Assembly (NCBI RefSeq): GCF_016698665.1
Contig: NZ_CP068046.1
Coordinates: 682,001 to 746,000, forward strand
Length of the DNA stretch: 64,000 nt
Reading direction: 5' to 3'
Source: Devosia rhizoryzae
GTDB taxonomy: Bacteria; Pseudomonadota; Alphaproteobacteria; Rhizobiales; Devosiaceae
In this document: positions 57,252 to 64,000 of the stretch, piece by piece
Numbering within the stretch: position 1 is the stretch's first letter
Layout: each line of letters begins with the position of its first letter
Made by a program: the position numbers and the translations under genes
Notes under the pieces: generated by a model
What the model saw: the letters and a program-made list of their open reading frames with translations, nothing else
Told to the model about the DNA's origin: nothing
Databases searched by the model: none

Positions 57252-57718
57252 CGGCGGTTCAGCAGCGCGTGGCCGGTATCGGCATGGGCGTGCGCATAGG
57301 CGCCGTGTTCGGCAAAGAACGGCTCGGTGACGTCGGCGACCGTGGCGCCCAGGCCCTGCAGCATGGTTTTGAGCACATGATCCCGCTTGATCAGGATGCG
57401 GCCCGGTTCAAGCTGGGCCGGGGTGTGGCGATTGCCGATATGCCAGGCAAGACGCAGCAGGTGCCCGGCATCGCGGCCACGGATTTCATACAAGAATTCG
57501 TCGGCCGCGATGACCTCGACGATCCGGCCGTCTTCGAGCTCGAGGCCGCCCAGGTGGTCCAGCGTCGTGGTTTCCCGGACGTCCAGCATGACCTCATCGC
57601 CCTTGCTGAGGCGCAGGACCTTGCGGCGCAGGCGGCGTTCGTCGTGTTCAAGGACGACGCGATCGAAGGGCGCGGCCCCCTTGTGGCCGGCCGGAAGTAT
57701 GGTGGAGACACGGAGCAT
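57248..57718 (-). CDS. ureE: urease nickel metallochaperone
   Basis: The 156-residue protein has the UreE pattern RGDEV-like [11 protein letters not shown], the central [10 protein letters not shown] with the dimer-interface His and a short His-rich tail ([16 protein letters not shown]). It delivers Ni(II) to the UreDFG complex. It starts 12 bases after the MliC-like gene. Confidence 0.92.
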   Translation of the reverse strand: MLRVSTILPAGHKGAAPFDRVVLEHDERRLRRKVLRLSKGDEVMLDVRETTTLDHLGGLELEDGRIVEVIAADEFLYEIRGRDAGHLLRLAWHIGNRHTPAQLEPGRILIKRDHVLKTMLQGLGATVADVTEPFFAEHGAYAHAHADTGHALLNRR

Positions 57719-57730
57719 AGAGAACTTTCG

Positions 57731-58153
57731 TCAGGGCGTATTGCTGGCAGCGGTGCAGGTGGCAAGCGGCTCGGCATCTTCGTCCTGCGTCAGGTCTCGG
57801 AGCGTTGCTTCATCACCCTGGTTCCACCATTCGAACGGGCCCGACACATAGCGGGCGCCAGAGCCGGAGAGCGCCGTGACGAAGATGTGCACTTCGCCTT
57901 CGACCGGCACCAGGGCCAGGAAATTGGGCGCGGCATTGATGTATTGGGCGGAAAGCACCTCGCCGCTATCGCATTGATAGACGGCGGTGGTCATCTCGAT
58001 ATCGGTGGCGCTTCCGAGCGTCAAAGTCACGGCGGAGGATGCCGTCAGCGGAACGGCGATGGGCGCGAGCGTTGCTTCGACCGGCTCCTCCTGCGCCCAG
58101 GCCGCGGTGGCGGTTGCAAGAAAAACGGCAAGCGGCAGGACTGTGCGGATCAT
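57731..58153 (-). CDS. MliC-like exported protein
   Basis: The 140-residue protein has a signal peptide (LAVFLATATAAWA) and a domain resembling MliC, the inhibitor of C-type lysozyme: VYQCDSGEVLSAQYIN, then YVSGPFEWWNQGDEATLRD, with a second Cys near the end. ATG 58153 was chosen for the signal peptide. It lies inside the urease operon between ureC and ureE, where lysozyme inhibition has no obvious role. Confidence 0.75.
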   Translation of the reverse strand: MIRTVLPLAVFLATATAAWAQEEPVEATLAPIAVPLTASSAVTLTLGSATDIEMTTAVYQCDSGEVLSAQYINAAPNFLALVPVEGEVHIFVTALSGSGARYVSGPFEWWNQGDEATLRDLTQDEDAEPLATCTAASNTP

Positions 58154-58224
58154 GAGCGACTCCCGGTTAGGTTGCCGCGCAGGATGGCACAGGCCCGCGG
58201 CTGAAGTGAGACAATGCATTTTGA

Positions 58225-59934
58225 TCAGAACAGGAAATAGCGCTGCGCCATCGGCAAGACGGTCGCCGGTTCGCAGGTCAGCAGTTCCCCATCGGCGCGC
58301 ACTTCATAGGTTTCGGGATGAACGTCGATATTGGGCGTGGCGGAGTTGAGCTTCATCGCCGCCTTGCCGATCCCGCCGCGGGTGTTGGACACTGGCAGCA
58401 ATTGCTTGTCGACGCCGAGCCGGTTGCGCAGACCGGCATCATGCGCCGCCTGCGAAATAAAGACCACGGACGAGCGGCTGACCAGCTTGCCAAAGGCTCC
58501 GAACATGGGCCGGTAATGCATGGGCTGGGGCGTGGGGATCGAAGCGTTGGGATCGCCCATCGGCGCGGCAGCAATGGAGCCGCCGAGAAGAACCATTTCC
58601 GGCTTCACGCCGAAAAAGGCCGGGCTCCAGATCACGAGATCGGCGCGTTTGCCGACTTCGACCGAGCCGATATGCTGGCTCATGCCGTGGGCGATAGCCG
58701 GATTGATCGTATATTTAGCGATGTAGCGGCGGACGCGGAAATTGTCGTTGTCGCCGGTTTCTTCGGAAAGCCGACCGCGCTGCCGCTTCATCTTGTCCGC
58801 GGTCTGCCAGGTGCGGATCAGCACTTCGCCGACGCGACCCATGGCCTGGCTGTCGGAGGAGATGACCGAGAGCGCGCCCATGTCGTGAAGGATGTCTTCG
58901 GCCGCGATGGTTTCCTTGCGGATGCGCGACTCGGCGAAGGCGACGTCTTCGGGGATGGACTGATCGAGGTGATGGCAGACCATGAGCATGTCGAGATGCT
59001 CGGCGATGGTGTTGACGGTGTAGGGGCGCGTGGGATTGGTCGAGGACGGGATGACATTGGGCAGGCCCGCGACCTTGAGGATGTCCGGCGCGTGACCGCC
59101 ACCGGCGCCTTCGGTGTGGAAGGCATGGATGGTGCGGCCCTTGAAGGCTCCGATCGTGTCCTCGACGAAGCCGCTTTCGTTAAGCGTATCGGTGTGGATC
59201 ATCACCTGCACGTCAAAGGCGTCGGCAACCGAAAGGCAGTTGTCGATGGTGGCCGGGGTCGTGCCCCAATCCTCGTGGAGCTTGAGGCAGGAGGCGCCGG
59301 CGAGGATCATTTCCTCGAGCGGTGCCGGAACGGCGGTGTTGCCCTTGCCGGCAAGCGCCAGGTTCATCGGGAAAGCGTCAAAGCTTTCGATCATGCGCTC
59401 GATGTGCCAGGCGCCGGTACAGGTCGTCGCCAGCGTGCCGTGCGCCGGGCCGGAGCCGCCGCCGAGCATGGTGGTGACGCCGCTCATCAGCGCTTCCTCG
59501 ATCTGCTGGGGGCAGATGAAGTGGATGTGCGCGTCCATGGCGCCGGCAGTTATGATCTTTCCTTCGCCGGCGATCGCTTCGGTCGAAGGGCCGATGATGA
59601 TGTCGACGCCGGATTGCGTATCGGGGTTGCCGGCTTTGCCGATGCCGGCGATGACGCCATTCTTGAGGCCGATATCGGCCTTGTAGATGCCGGTATGATC
59701 GACGATCAGCGCATTGGTGATGACCGTATCGACGGCACCTTGCGCCCTGGTGCGCTGCGACTGGCCCATGCCATCGCGAATGACCTTGCCGCCGCCGAAC
59801 TTGACCTCTTCGCCATAAGTCGTGAAATCGCGCTCGACCTCGATGAAGAGCTCGGTGTCGGCGAGGCGAACCCGGTCACCTGTGGTCGGGCCGTACATAT
59901 CGGCATAGGTGGCGCGAGAAATGCGTGCTGGCAT
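58225..59934 (-). CDS. ureC: urease subunit alpha
   Basis: The 569-residue catalytic subunit has [11 protein letters not shown] with nickel-binding histidines, CLKLHEDWG with the carbamylated lysine, [13 protein letters not shown] and MVCHHLD with the active-site flap His. It hydrolyses urea to ammonia and carbamate. ATG 59934 was chosen to match family length. It is about 2.1 kb from ureB, which is unusual. Confidence 0.97.
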   Translation of the reverse strand: MPARISRATYADMYGPTTGDRVRLADTELFIEVERDFTTYGEEVKFGGGKVIRDGMGQSQRTRAQGAVDTVITNALIVDHTGIYKADIGLKNGVIAGIGKAGNPDTQSGVDIIIGPSTEAIAGEGKIITAGAMDAHIHFICPQQIEEALMSGVTTMLGGGSGPAHGTLATTCTGAWHIERMIESFDAFPMNLALAGKGNTAVPAPLEEMILAGASCLKLHEDWGTTPATIDNCLSVADAFDVQVMIHTDTLNESGFVEDTIGAFKGRTIHAFHTEGAGGGHAPDILKVAGLPNVIPSSTNPTRPYTVNTIAEHLDMLMVCHHLDQSIPEDVAFAESRIRKETIAAEDILHDMGALSVISSDSQAMGRVGEVLIRTWQTADKMKRQRGRLSEETGDNDNFRVRRYIAKYTINPAIAHGMSQHIGSVEVGKRADLVIWSPAFFGVKPEMVLLGGSIAAAPMGDPNASIPTPQPMHYRPMFGAFGKLVSRSSVVFISQAAHDAGLRNRLGVDKQLLPVSNTRGGIGKAAMKLNSATPNIDVHPETYEVRADGELLTCEPATVLPMAQRYFLF

Positions 59935-60083
59935 AACGTGTCCCGAAGAGTGGCCGGGGACAAAGGCTTCCCAAGACCGACTGTGGCCGCTTCGCCGGTC
60001 GCTGGCAAGAGGTTGATCGTGATAGGCCGGAACTCGCAACAATTTTAGTCGTTGCTCGCGCTGGCCCCCGCTGGAGTTCTGCC

Positions 60084-60728
60084 ATGTATCGCGTCCTGCC
60101 CATTCTGCTGATTGGACTTGCTTCACCGCTCTTGGCGCAGGAGCCCGGCTTGGGCATCGTGGGTGAAGGCACCCAGACGCAAAGCGTCGAGCTGCTCAAG
60201 GATAGCGTTTCGGTGTCGATCGAATCGTCCGGTGCACTGTCGCTTGGGCGTGGGAATGACAGTGTGGGTGGAAGTCTGGGTGTGTCGGTCAACGATGTGA
60301 CTATTGTCAGCATCGGCCGTGAGAGCACCAGTGCGGCGCCGGGGAGTGCCGGGGCTGGTGTCACAGGCGCAACAGGAGTGGCAACTGCGAACGGCACAGC
60401 AGGTGCCGCCCCATCAACGGGCGCGTCCGGCCAGCAAGTTGCTGTTCAGGGTCAAGGTTCGGGGACAGGTGCAGCCGGATCCCTGACGCTCGCCTGTTCG
60501 GAAACCGAGGGCGGGCGGGAGAAGCTGATCGGTGCGCTCACTTCAGGGCAGGAAGTCTGGATGCGCCCGACTACCTGCACGACGCCACGCGACGACATTG
60601 CTGATCTTGCAAGCCAGTATCCTCAACTTGAGCAGGCTGTTGCCGGTGCCGGACGGAGCTTCGAAGACGTGGTTGCCATCACGATTTCTGATGATTTCGT
60701 GGTTCTGGATATGCTGAGCGCCGACTAA
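60084..60728 (+). CDS. exported hypothetical protein inside the urease cluster
   Basis: The 214-residue protein has a signal peptide ([16 protein letters not shown]). The first half carries [15 protein letters not shown], then a Gly/Ala/Thr-rich linker (about 85-130), then a folded-looking C-terminus with two cysteines ([19 protein letters not shown]). No family is recognised. It runs opposite to ureC and shares its intergenic region. Confidence 0.7.
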   Translation: MYRVLPILLIGLASPLLAQEPGLGIVGEGTQTQSVELLKDSVSVSIESSGALSLGRGNDSVGGSLGVSVNDVTIVSIGRESTSAAPGSAGAGVTGATGVATANGTAGAAPSTGASGQQVAVQGQGSGTGAAGSLTLACSETEGGREKLIGALTSGQEVWMRPTTCTTPRDDIADLASQYPQLEQAVAGAGRSFEDVVAITISDDFVVLDMLSAD

Positions 60729-60877
60729 CCGTTTGCTGCAACTCGGTTTTCTACGAGCGACCAAAGTTAAAGTTCCGATCACGTTTTAATTAGAGTTGGA
60801 ACATTCGGTTAGCTTACGACTTACTCTTCCGAACCTTACGGGTTTGAAATAACAAATGAAAAAAGGAGGATGGGCTA

Positions 60878-61522
60878 ATGCGCTCTTTCCATAAAATTCT
60901 TCTCGGTTCTGCCGCTGCTCTTTCGCTTACCACTGCTGTTTCCATCGCACAGGACAACGAAAGCACCAATGTTCTTGGTAATACTCTCGACTCGGTGACG
61001 GGTACTGTTTCCGGTACTGTGGATGGCGTTACCAATTCTGTCAGTGGAACTGTTGAAGGCGTCACCAACTCGGTCGACAGCACCCTCGGCACTTCGGTCG
61101 GCGACACCGTGACGAGCGTCACCGGTGGCGACGCAACGGGCACGGTTGGTGATGTGACCGGCGCTGGCGACGTTGCTGGCTCGACCGGTGATGTTGGCAA
61201 TCTCGACTTCAACGGCATCCTGTCGAACATCTCGTCCGACGGTAACAGCGTCGGCGACATCGGCAACATCAGCGACGCTGCCGACCTTGGCGACGTCCAG
61301 GTTATCGATATTGCAGATGTTGCAAACTTTGACGCCAATGCGCTCAACGATGCGCTGAACGGCAATGCCAGCAACATCACGGCTCTTCAGGATGCCCTCA
61401 ACGGCAATTCGTTCCTGAACGAGTTCTTCTCGGCCAACTCGATCGACGTGTCCGACGTTGTTGCCCTCAACAACGATCAGGACGGTTCGCTGACCTTCTA
61501 CACCTATAGCCAGGAAGACTAA
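60878..61522 (+). CDS. repetitive exported protein, Gly/Val/Thr/Asn-rich
   Basis: The 214-residue acidic protein has a signal peptide (LLGSAAALSLTTAVSIA). Residues about 40-75 repeat a unit of the form SGTVxGVTNSV three times; the later part repeats GDVG/GNIS/ALNG patterns. No cysteine is present. AAGGAGG precedes the start and a clear terminator follows. The composition suggests a surface or matrix protein, with no named family. A 12-codon frame at 60856 overlaps the start. Confidence 0.75.
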   Translation: MRSFHKILLGSAAALSLTTAVSIAQDNESTNVLGNTLDSVTGTVSGTVDGVTNSVSGTVEGVTNSVDSTLGTSVGDTVTSVTGGDATGTVGDVTGAGDVAGSTGDVGNLDFNGILSNISSDGNSVGDIGNISDAADLGDVQVIDIADVANFDANALNDALNGNASNITALQDALNGNSFLNEFFSANSIDVSDVVALNNDQDGSLTFYTYSQED

Positions 61523-61546
61523 GTCTTCTAAGCTCTAGTGCTAACG

Positions 61547-61567
61547 CGCCGGGCCCTGTGCCCGGCG
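61547..61567 (+). terminator. rho-independent terminator of the repetitive protein gene
   Basis: Perfect 8-bp stem CGCCGGGC with GCCCGGCG, 5-base loop, then TTTT. It lies 25 bases after the stop at 61522 and touches the stop of the convergent gene. Confidence 0.88.
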
Positions 61568-61569
61568 TT

Positions 61570-61983
61570 TTAGTTTGTGCGTCGGGGTTGCACTTTACGA
61601 GCGACCGCAGCGGCATGATCGATCAGCGCGTCAAGCAGCTTTTCGCCTTCTGCTATAGCTGCATCGCGCCGTTGCGTGCCGGCGACAAGGGAAAAGGCCA
61701 GCACCTGGACTGCATAGGCCTGCTTGTGCTGCCCGCCCTGCTGCGCGGCACCGCCATTGCGTTGAAACGAATTCAGCAGTTCGTCATATCCAGCGGCTGT
61801 GAGCGCCGACTTCGCGCCGGACCAGGATGTCTGCTTAAGCGAGTTGGCGATGTCGTTGGCCAAGCTGCCAATCATGGCCATGGCTTCGGCGTCGGCGACG
61901 CCATCACGCTGCAAGTCTTGCAGGACAGAAGCAAAGCGCCGTTTGAACTCTGCTTCCTTGGTATGTGTCTGCTCGTCGGTCAT
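61570..61983 (-). CDS. hypothetical helical protein downstream of ureB
   Basis: The 137-residue soluble, mostly helical protein has no signal peptide and no known motif. Its middle carries ADAEAMAMIGSLANDIANSL and AGYDELLNSFQRNGG. It lies 61 bases downstream of ureB on the same strand and may be co-transcribed with it. Confidence 0.65.
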   Translation of the reverse strand: MTDEQTHTKEAEFKRRFASVLQDLQRDGVADAEAMAMIGSLANDIANSLKQTSWSGAKSALTAAGYDELLNSFQRNGGAAQQGGQHKQAYAVQVLAFSLVAGTQRRDAAIAEGEKLLDALIDHAAAVARKVQPRRTN

Positions 61984-62044
61984 GAAAAAAGCCGGATTTG
62001 AAAAACCCGGCTCTTAGACCATTTCCCCGTGCCCGTGGCCAGCG

Positions 62045-62350
62045 TCAAAGACTGCCCATCACCATTTGGCGGAAACCAAAGATCTGCCGGTCGCCACCAA
62101 TGGGCACGAGCCGGACCTCGCGCGTTTGGCCGGGTTCAAAGCGTACGGCTGTCCCTGCAGCAATATCGAGACGCATGCCGCGCGTCTTTTCACGATCAAA
62201 GCGCAGCCCGGCATTGGTTTCATAGAAGTGGTAGTGCGAACCTACCTGGATGGGGCGATCGCCAGTGTTGGCGACTTCGATTTTGAGCTGCGGTGCCCCA
62301 TGATTGAGTTCGAGGTCGCCGCTGGCAGGAATAACTTCTCCGGGGATCAT
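62045..62350 (-). CDS. ureB: urease subunit beta
   Basis: The 101-residue protein starts [16 protein letters not shown] and has [20 protein letters not shown], the most conserved block of the family. It is a structural subunit with UreA and UreC. Separate A and B subunits are the common bacterial form. It begins 10 bases after ureJ. Confidence 0.96.
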   Translation of the reverse strand: MIPGEVIPASGDLELNHGAPQLKIEVANTGDRPIQVGSHYHFYETNAGLRFDREKTRGMRLDIAAGTAVRFEPGQTREVRLVPIGGDRQIFGFRQMVMGSL

Positions 62351-62360
62351 GCTCTTGTCC

Positions 62361-62939
62361 TCACGCGCTCATGGCCAACCATAGACCGCCCAGTGCCGTT
62401 GCGGCTCCTGCTGCTCGCGGCAGCCACTTGCCGCCTAGGCGGTTGAGAGCAAACCCAGCGGCAAGGCCTACCGCATGCAGCACAACCGTCGAGAGGGCGA
62501 AGCCAGCGGCAAATTGCCAGGCCCCGGCGCTGCCCAGTTCACCGCTATGCGCATGGCCATGGAAAAACGCGAAAAAGCCCACTGCAGCAGCGACCGTAGA
62601 GGTCGGCACCGGCAGAGCCAGGGCGATCGCGATGCCGATAAAGATCACGGAGGCGAGTATAACCGGCTCCGCGAAGGGCAGGGGCATGCCCATGATCGCC
62701 GCCACGAAGCCGAGCCCCATTGTTCCGGCAAAAGCCGCAGGAACGATCCAGATCGCTCTGCCACCCTGCATGGCGGCCCATAGGCCGACCGCAACCATGG
62801 CCAGGATGTGGTCGAGGCCAAACAGCGGGTGGCTGAAGCCGGCGGCAAGGGAACCGTGTTCGACCGGATCGAGATGGGCAAAGGCGGGAACGGTGGCGGC
62901 GCCGGCAATTGCCAGAGCCAGGAAGGCGCGCTTGAGCAT
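62361..62939 (-). CDS. ureJ: HupE/UreJ nickel permease
   Basis: The 192-residue membrane protein has a leader ([16 protein letters not shown]) and six segments. The signature [22 protein letters not shown] supplies the His/Asp metal motif of HupE/UreJ nickel transporters. The gene lies between ureA and ureB, a known position for ureJ. Confidence 0.93.
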   Translation of the reverse strand: MLKRAFLALAIAGAATVPAFAHLDPVEHGSLAAGFSHPLFGLDHILAMVAVGLWAAMQGGRAIWIVPAAFAGTMGLGFVAAIMGMPLPFAEPVILASVIFIGIAIALALPVPTSTVAAAVGFFAFFHGHAHSGELGSAGAWQFAAGFALSTVVLHAVGLAAGFALNRLGGKWLPRAAGAATALGGLWLAMSA

Positions 62940-62948
62940 GATTTACCC

Positions 62949-63251
62949 CTATCGGATCGGCTGGTGAACGGTGACGAGCTTGGTGCCGTCGGGAAAGGTC
63001 GCTTCCACCTGCACGTCGTGGATCATTTCGGCGATGCCCTCCATGACCTGGTCACGGCGGATGACATGGGCGCCGGACTCCATCAGTTCGGATACCGGCC
63101 GGCCATCGCGTGCGCCTTCCACGACGAAGTCGGTGATCAGCGCTATTGCCTCGGGGTGATTGAGCTTTACGCCCCGTTCGAGGCGCCTGCGGGCAACCGT
63201 GGCCGCCATGGCGATCAGCAGCTTGTCTTTTTCTCGGGGCGTTAGGTTCAT
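62949..63251 (-). CDS. ureA: urease subunit gamma
   Basis: The 100-residue protein starts [23 protein letters not shown] and ends [14 protein letters not shown], matching the family throughout. It is the smallest structural urease subunit. It starts 13 bases after ureD. Confidence 0.96.
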   Translation of the reverse strand: MNLTPREKDKLLIAMAATVARRRLERGVKLNHPEAIALITDFVVEGARDGRPVSELMESGAHVIRRDQVMEGIAEMIHDVQVEATFPDGTKLVTVHQPIR

Positions 63252-63264
63252 CGGTCGGCCTGTC

Positions 63265-64000
63265 TCATAGATGCCAGAGGCGCGGCAGGCTGCCGGCGCC
63301 GGTAAGTTCGATCAAAAGTGGAACGATCATGCGCCGCAAGGCAAGCCCGCTTCGCGCCATGGCGCGTATCACAAGGCGCTCGCCCGTGTTGCTGATGCCG
63401 ATCTGCCCTTCGGGCGAGAGCGGCGAGAGGCGCGCGCTCAACCTTTGGGCGGCATCGGCACTGTCGGCGACGTGCAGCACAGTGGCGAAGGCGCGGTTGC
63501 CTGCTAGAAGCGAAAGGCTATCGCGTTCGCTGGCTGCAGCTGAAAGCTCGGTTGCCTCAGCGTGGAGCAGGCGGCCGCTGCGGCTGATGCGCCAGCGATC
63601 GCGCAGGATAGCGTCGCGGGCATCCTCGCCCATGGCGTGACGTCCGAGCAATACGGCTTCGATCGCCGTGAGCGTCGCGCCTTCATCAAGCTCCACATCC
63701 AGCCGCCGATGCAACTTGCTGCCGCTAAAGAGGATCGTTTCCTGCGGCAGCCAATCAAGATGGGCGCCAGCGCCGACCTTGAGATGGGTCGAAACTTGAG
63801 CAGTATCGCCGGTGGAGCGATAGCTGCGTTCGCAGGCCTGCGTTGTCAGCACGGCCTTGCCACCGGCGGCGATTTCGGCGCCCCAGTCGATCCGATCGCC
63901 ACCGGTGATCCCGCCGGCGGTGTTGATCAGCACCGCTTCGAGGGCGGACGTGTGCGTGTTGGGCAGCCGGATTTTGCCGCAGCCTTCCTGAAAGAGGCGA
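63265..64000 (-). CDS. ureD: urease accessory protein UreD, partial at window edge
   Basis: The visible 245 codons run off the right edge. They include [22 protein letters not shown] near the start of the visible part, [12 protein letters not shown] and [11 protein letters not shown], all UreD/UreH hallmarks. UreD scaffolds apo-urease for nickel loading. The true start, expected about 30 codons further upstream, lies outside the window. Confidence 0.94.
   Translation of the reverse strand, partial: RLFQEGCGKIRLPNTHTSALEAVLINTAGGITGGDRIDWGAEIAAGGKAVLTTQACERSYRSTGDTAQVSTHLKVGAGAHLDWLPQETILFSGSKLHRRLDVELDEGATLTAIEAVLLGRHAMGEDARDAILRDRWRISRSGRLLHAEATELSAAASERDSLSLLAGNRAFATVLHVADSADAAQRLSARLSPLSPEGQIGISNTGERLVIRAMARSGLALRRMIVPLLIELTGAGSLPRLWHL

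Noticed and set aside
58318..60048. 576-codon plus-strand open frame antisense to ureC
   Set aside because: It is a shadow of the high-GC ureC coding frame. Its translation has no domain, and ureC is certain.
60856..60894. 12-codon leader frame overlapping the start of the repetitive protein gene
   Set aside because: It has no convincing ribosome-binding site, and the AAGGAGG inside it serves the main gene; it is probably chance.

Overview
The window looks like chromosome of an alphaproteobacterium, most likely Hyphomicrobiales and possibly Devosia-like. The reasons are the gene order of the urease, glycogen and ugp blocks, high-GC codon use, and a single interspersed tRNA gene with a CAU anticodon. 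The genus is inferred, not shown.

Bases 1-26,107 are accessory. They lie immediately 3' of a tRNA-Ile(CAU) gene (26108-26183, minus strand), the usual place for an integrated island, although no integrase or left end is inside the window. The first 14.8 kb is a copper block: a copper P1B ATPase overlapping its regulator CueR, a CopZ-like chaperone operon with a beta-propeller protein and a cytochrome c, a multicopper oxidase, a glutaredoxin-MauE fusion, two DUF305 proteins, two His/Cys-rich exported miniproteins, two related small membrane proteins, an L,D-transpeptidase and an orphan MotA. Five MerR-type promoters (TTGACC, a 19-bp dyad spacer, then a -10 position) tie many of these genes into one apparent CueR regulon. 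A Panacea/SocA-like gene paired with a membrane GAF-like gene sits inside the block.

Bases 14.8-19.6 kb are a seven-gene arsenic operon: arsR, arsC (LMW-phosphatase type), arsN2, acr3, arsC (glutaredoxin type), arsH and an MFS transporter. About 1 kb of decayed sequence follows. Bases 20.5-25.8 kb hold a co-oriented cluster that looks like a defence or conflict locus: a LysR-like winged-helix protein, an unrecognised protein, a HEPN-like protein, an OLD-family ATPase/TOPRIM nuclease and a DUF2235 hydrolase with a LysM tail.

From the tRNA rightwards the content is typical housekeeping and metabolic sequence: an SH3b protein, a sulfate ABC importer (sbp, a small ORF, cysT, cysW, cysA), a glycerol-3-phosphate-type importer with its phosphodiesterase (ugpB, A, E, C, Q), a LysE exporter, an ABC-F protein, a nucleoside hydrolase, an AI-2E-family permease and a Kef-type cation/proton antiporter. 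A complete glycogen operon follows (glgP, glgB, glgC, glgA, pgm, glgX, plus a metallophosphoesterase). The window ends in a minus-strand urease cluster (ureD partial, ureA, ureJ, ureB, three unrelated small genes, ureC, MliC-like, ureE, ureF, DUF3995, ureG, GNAT).
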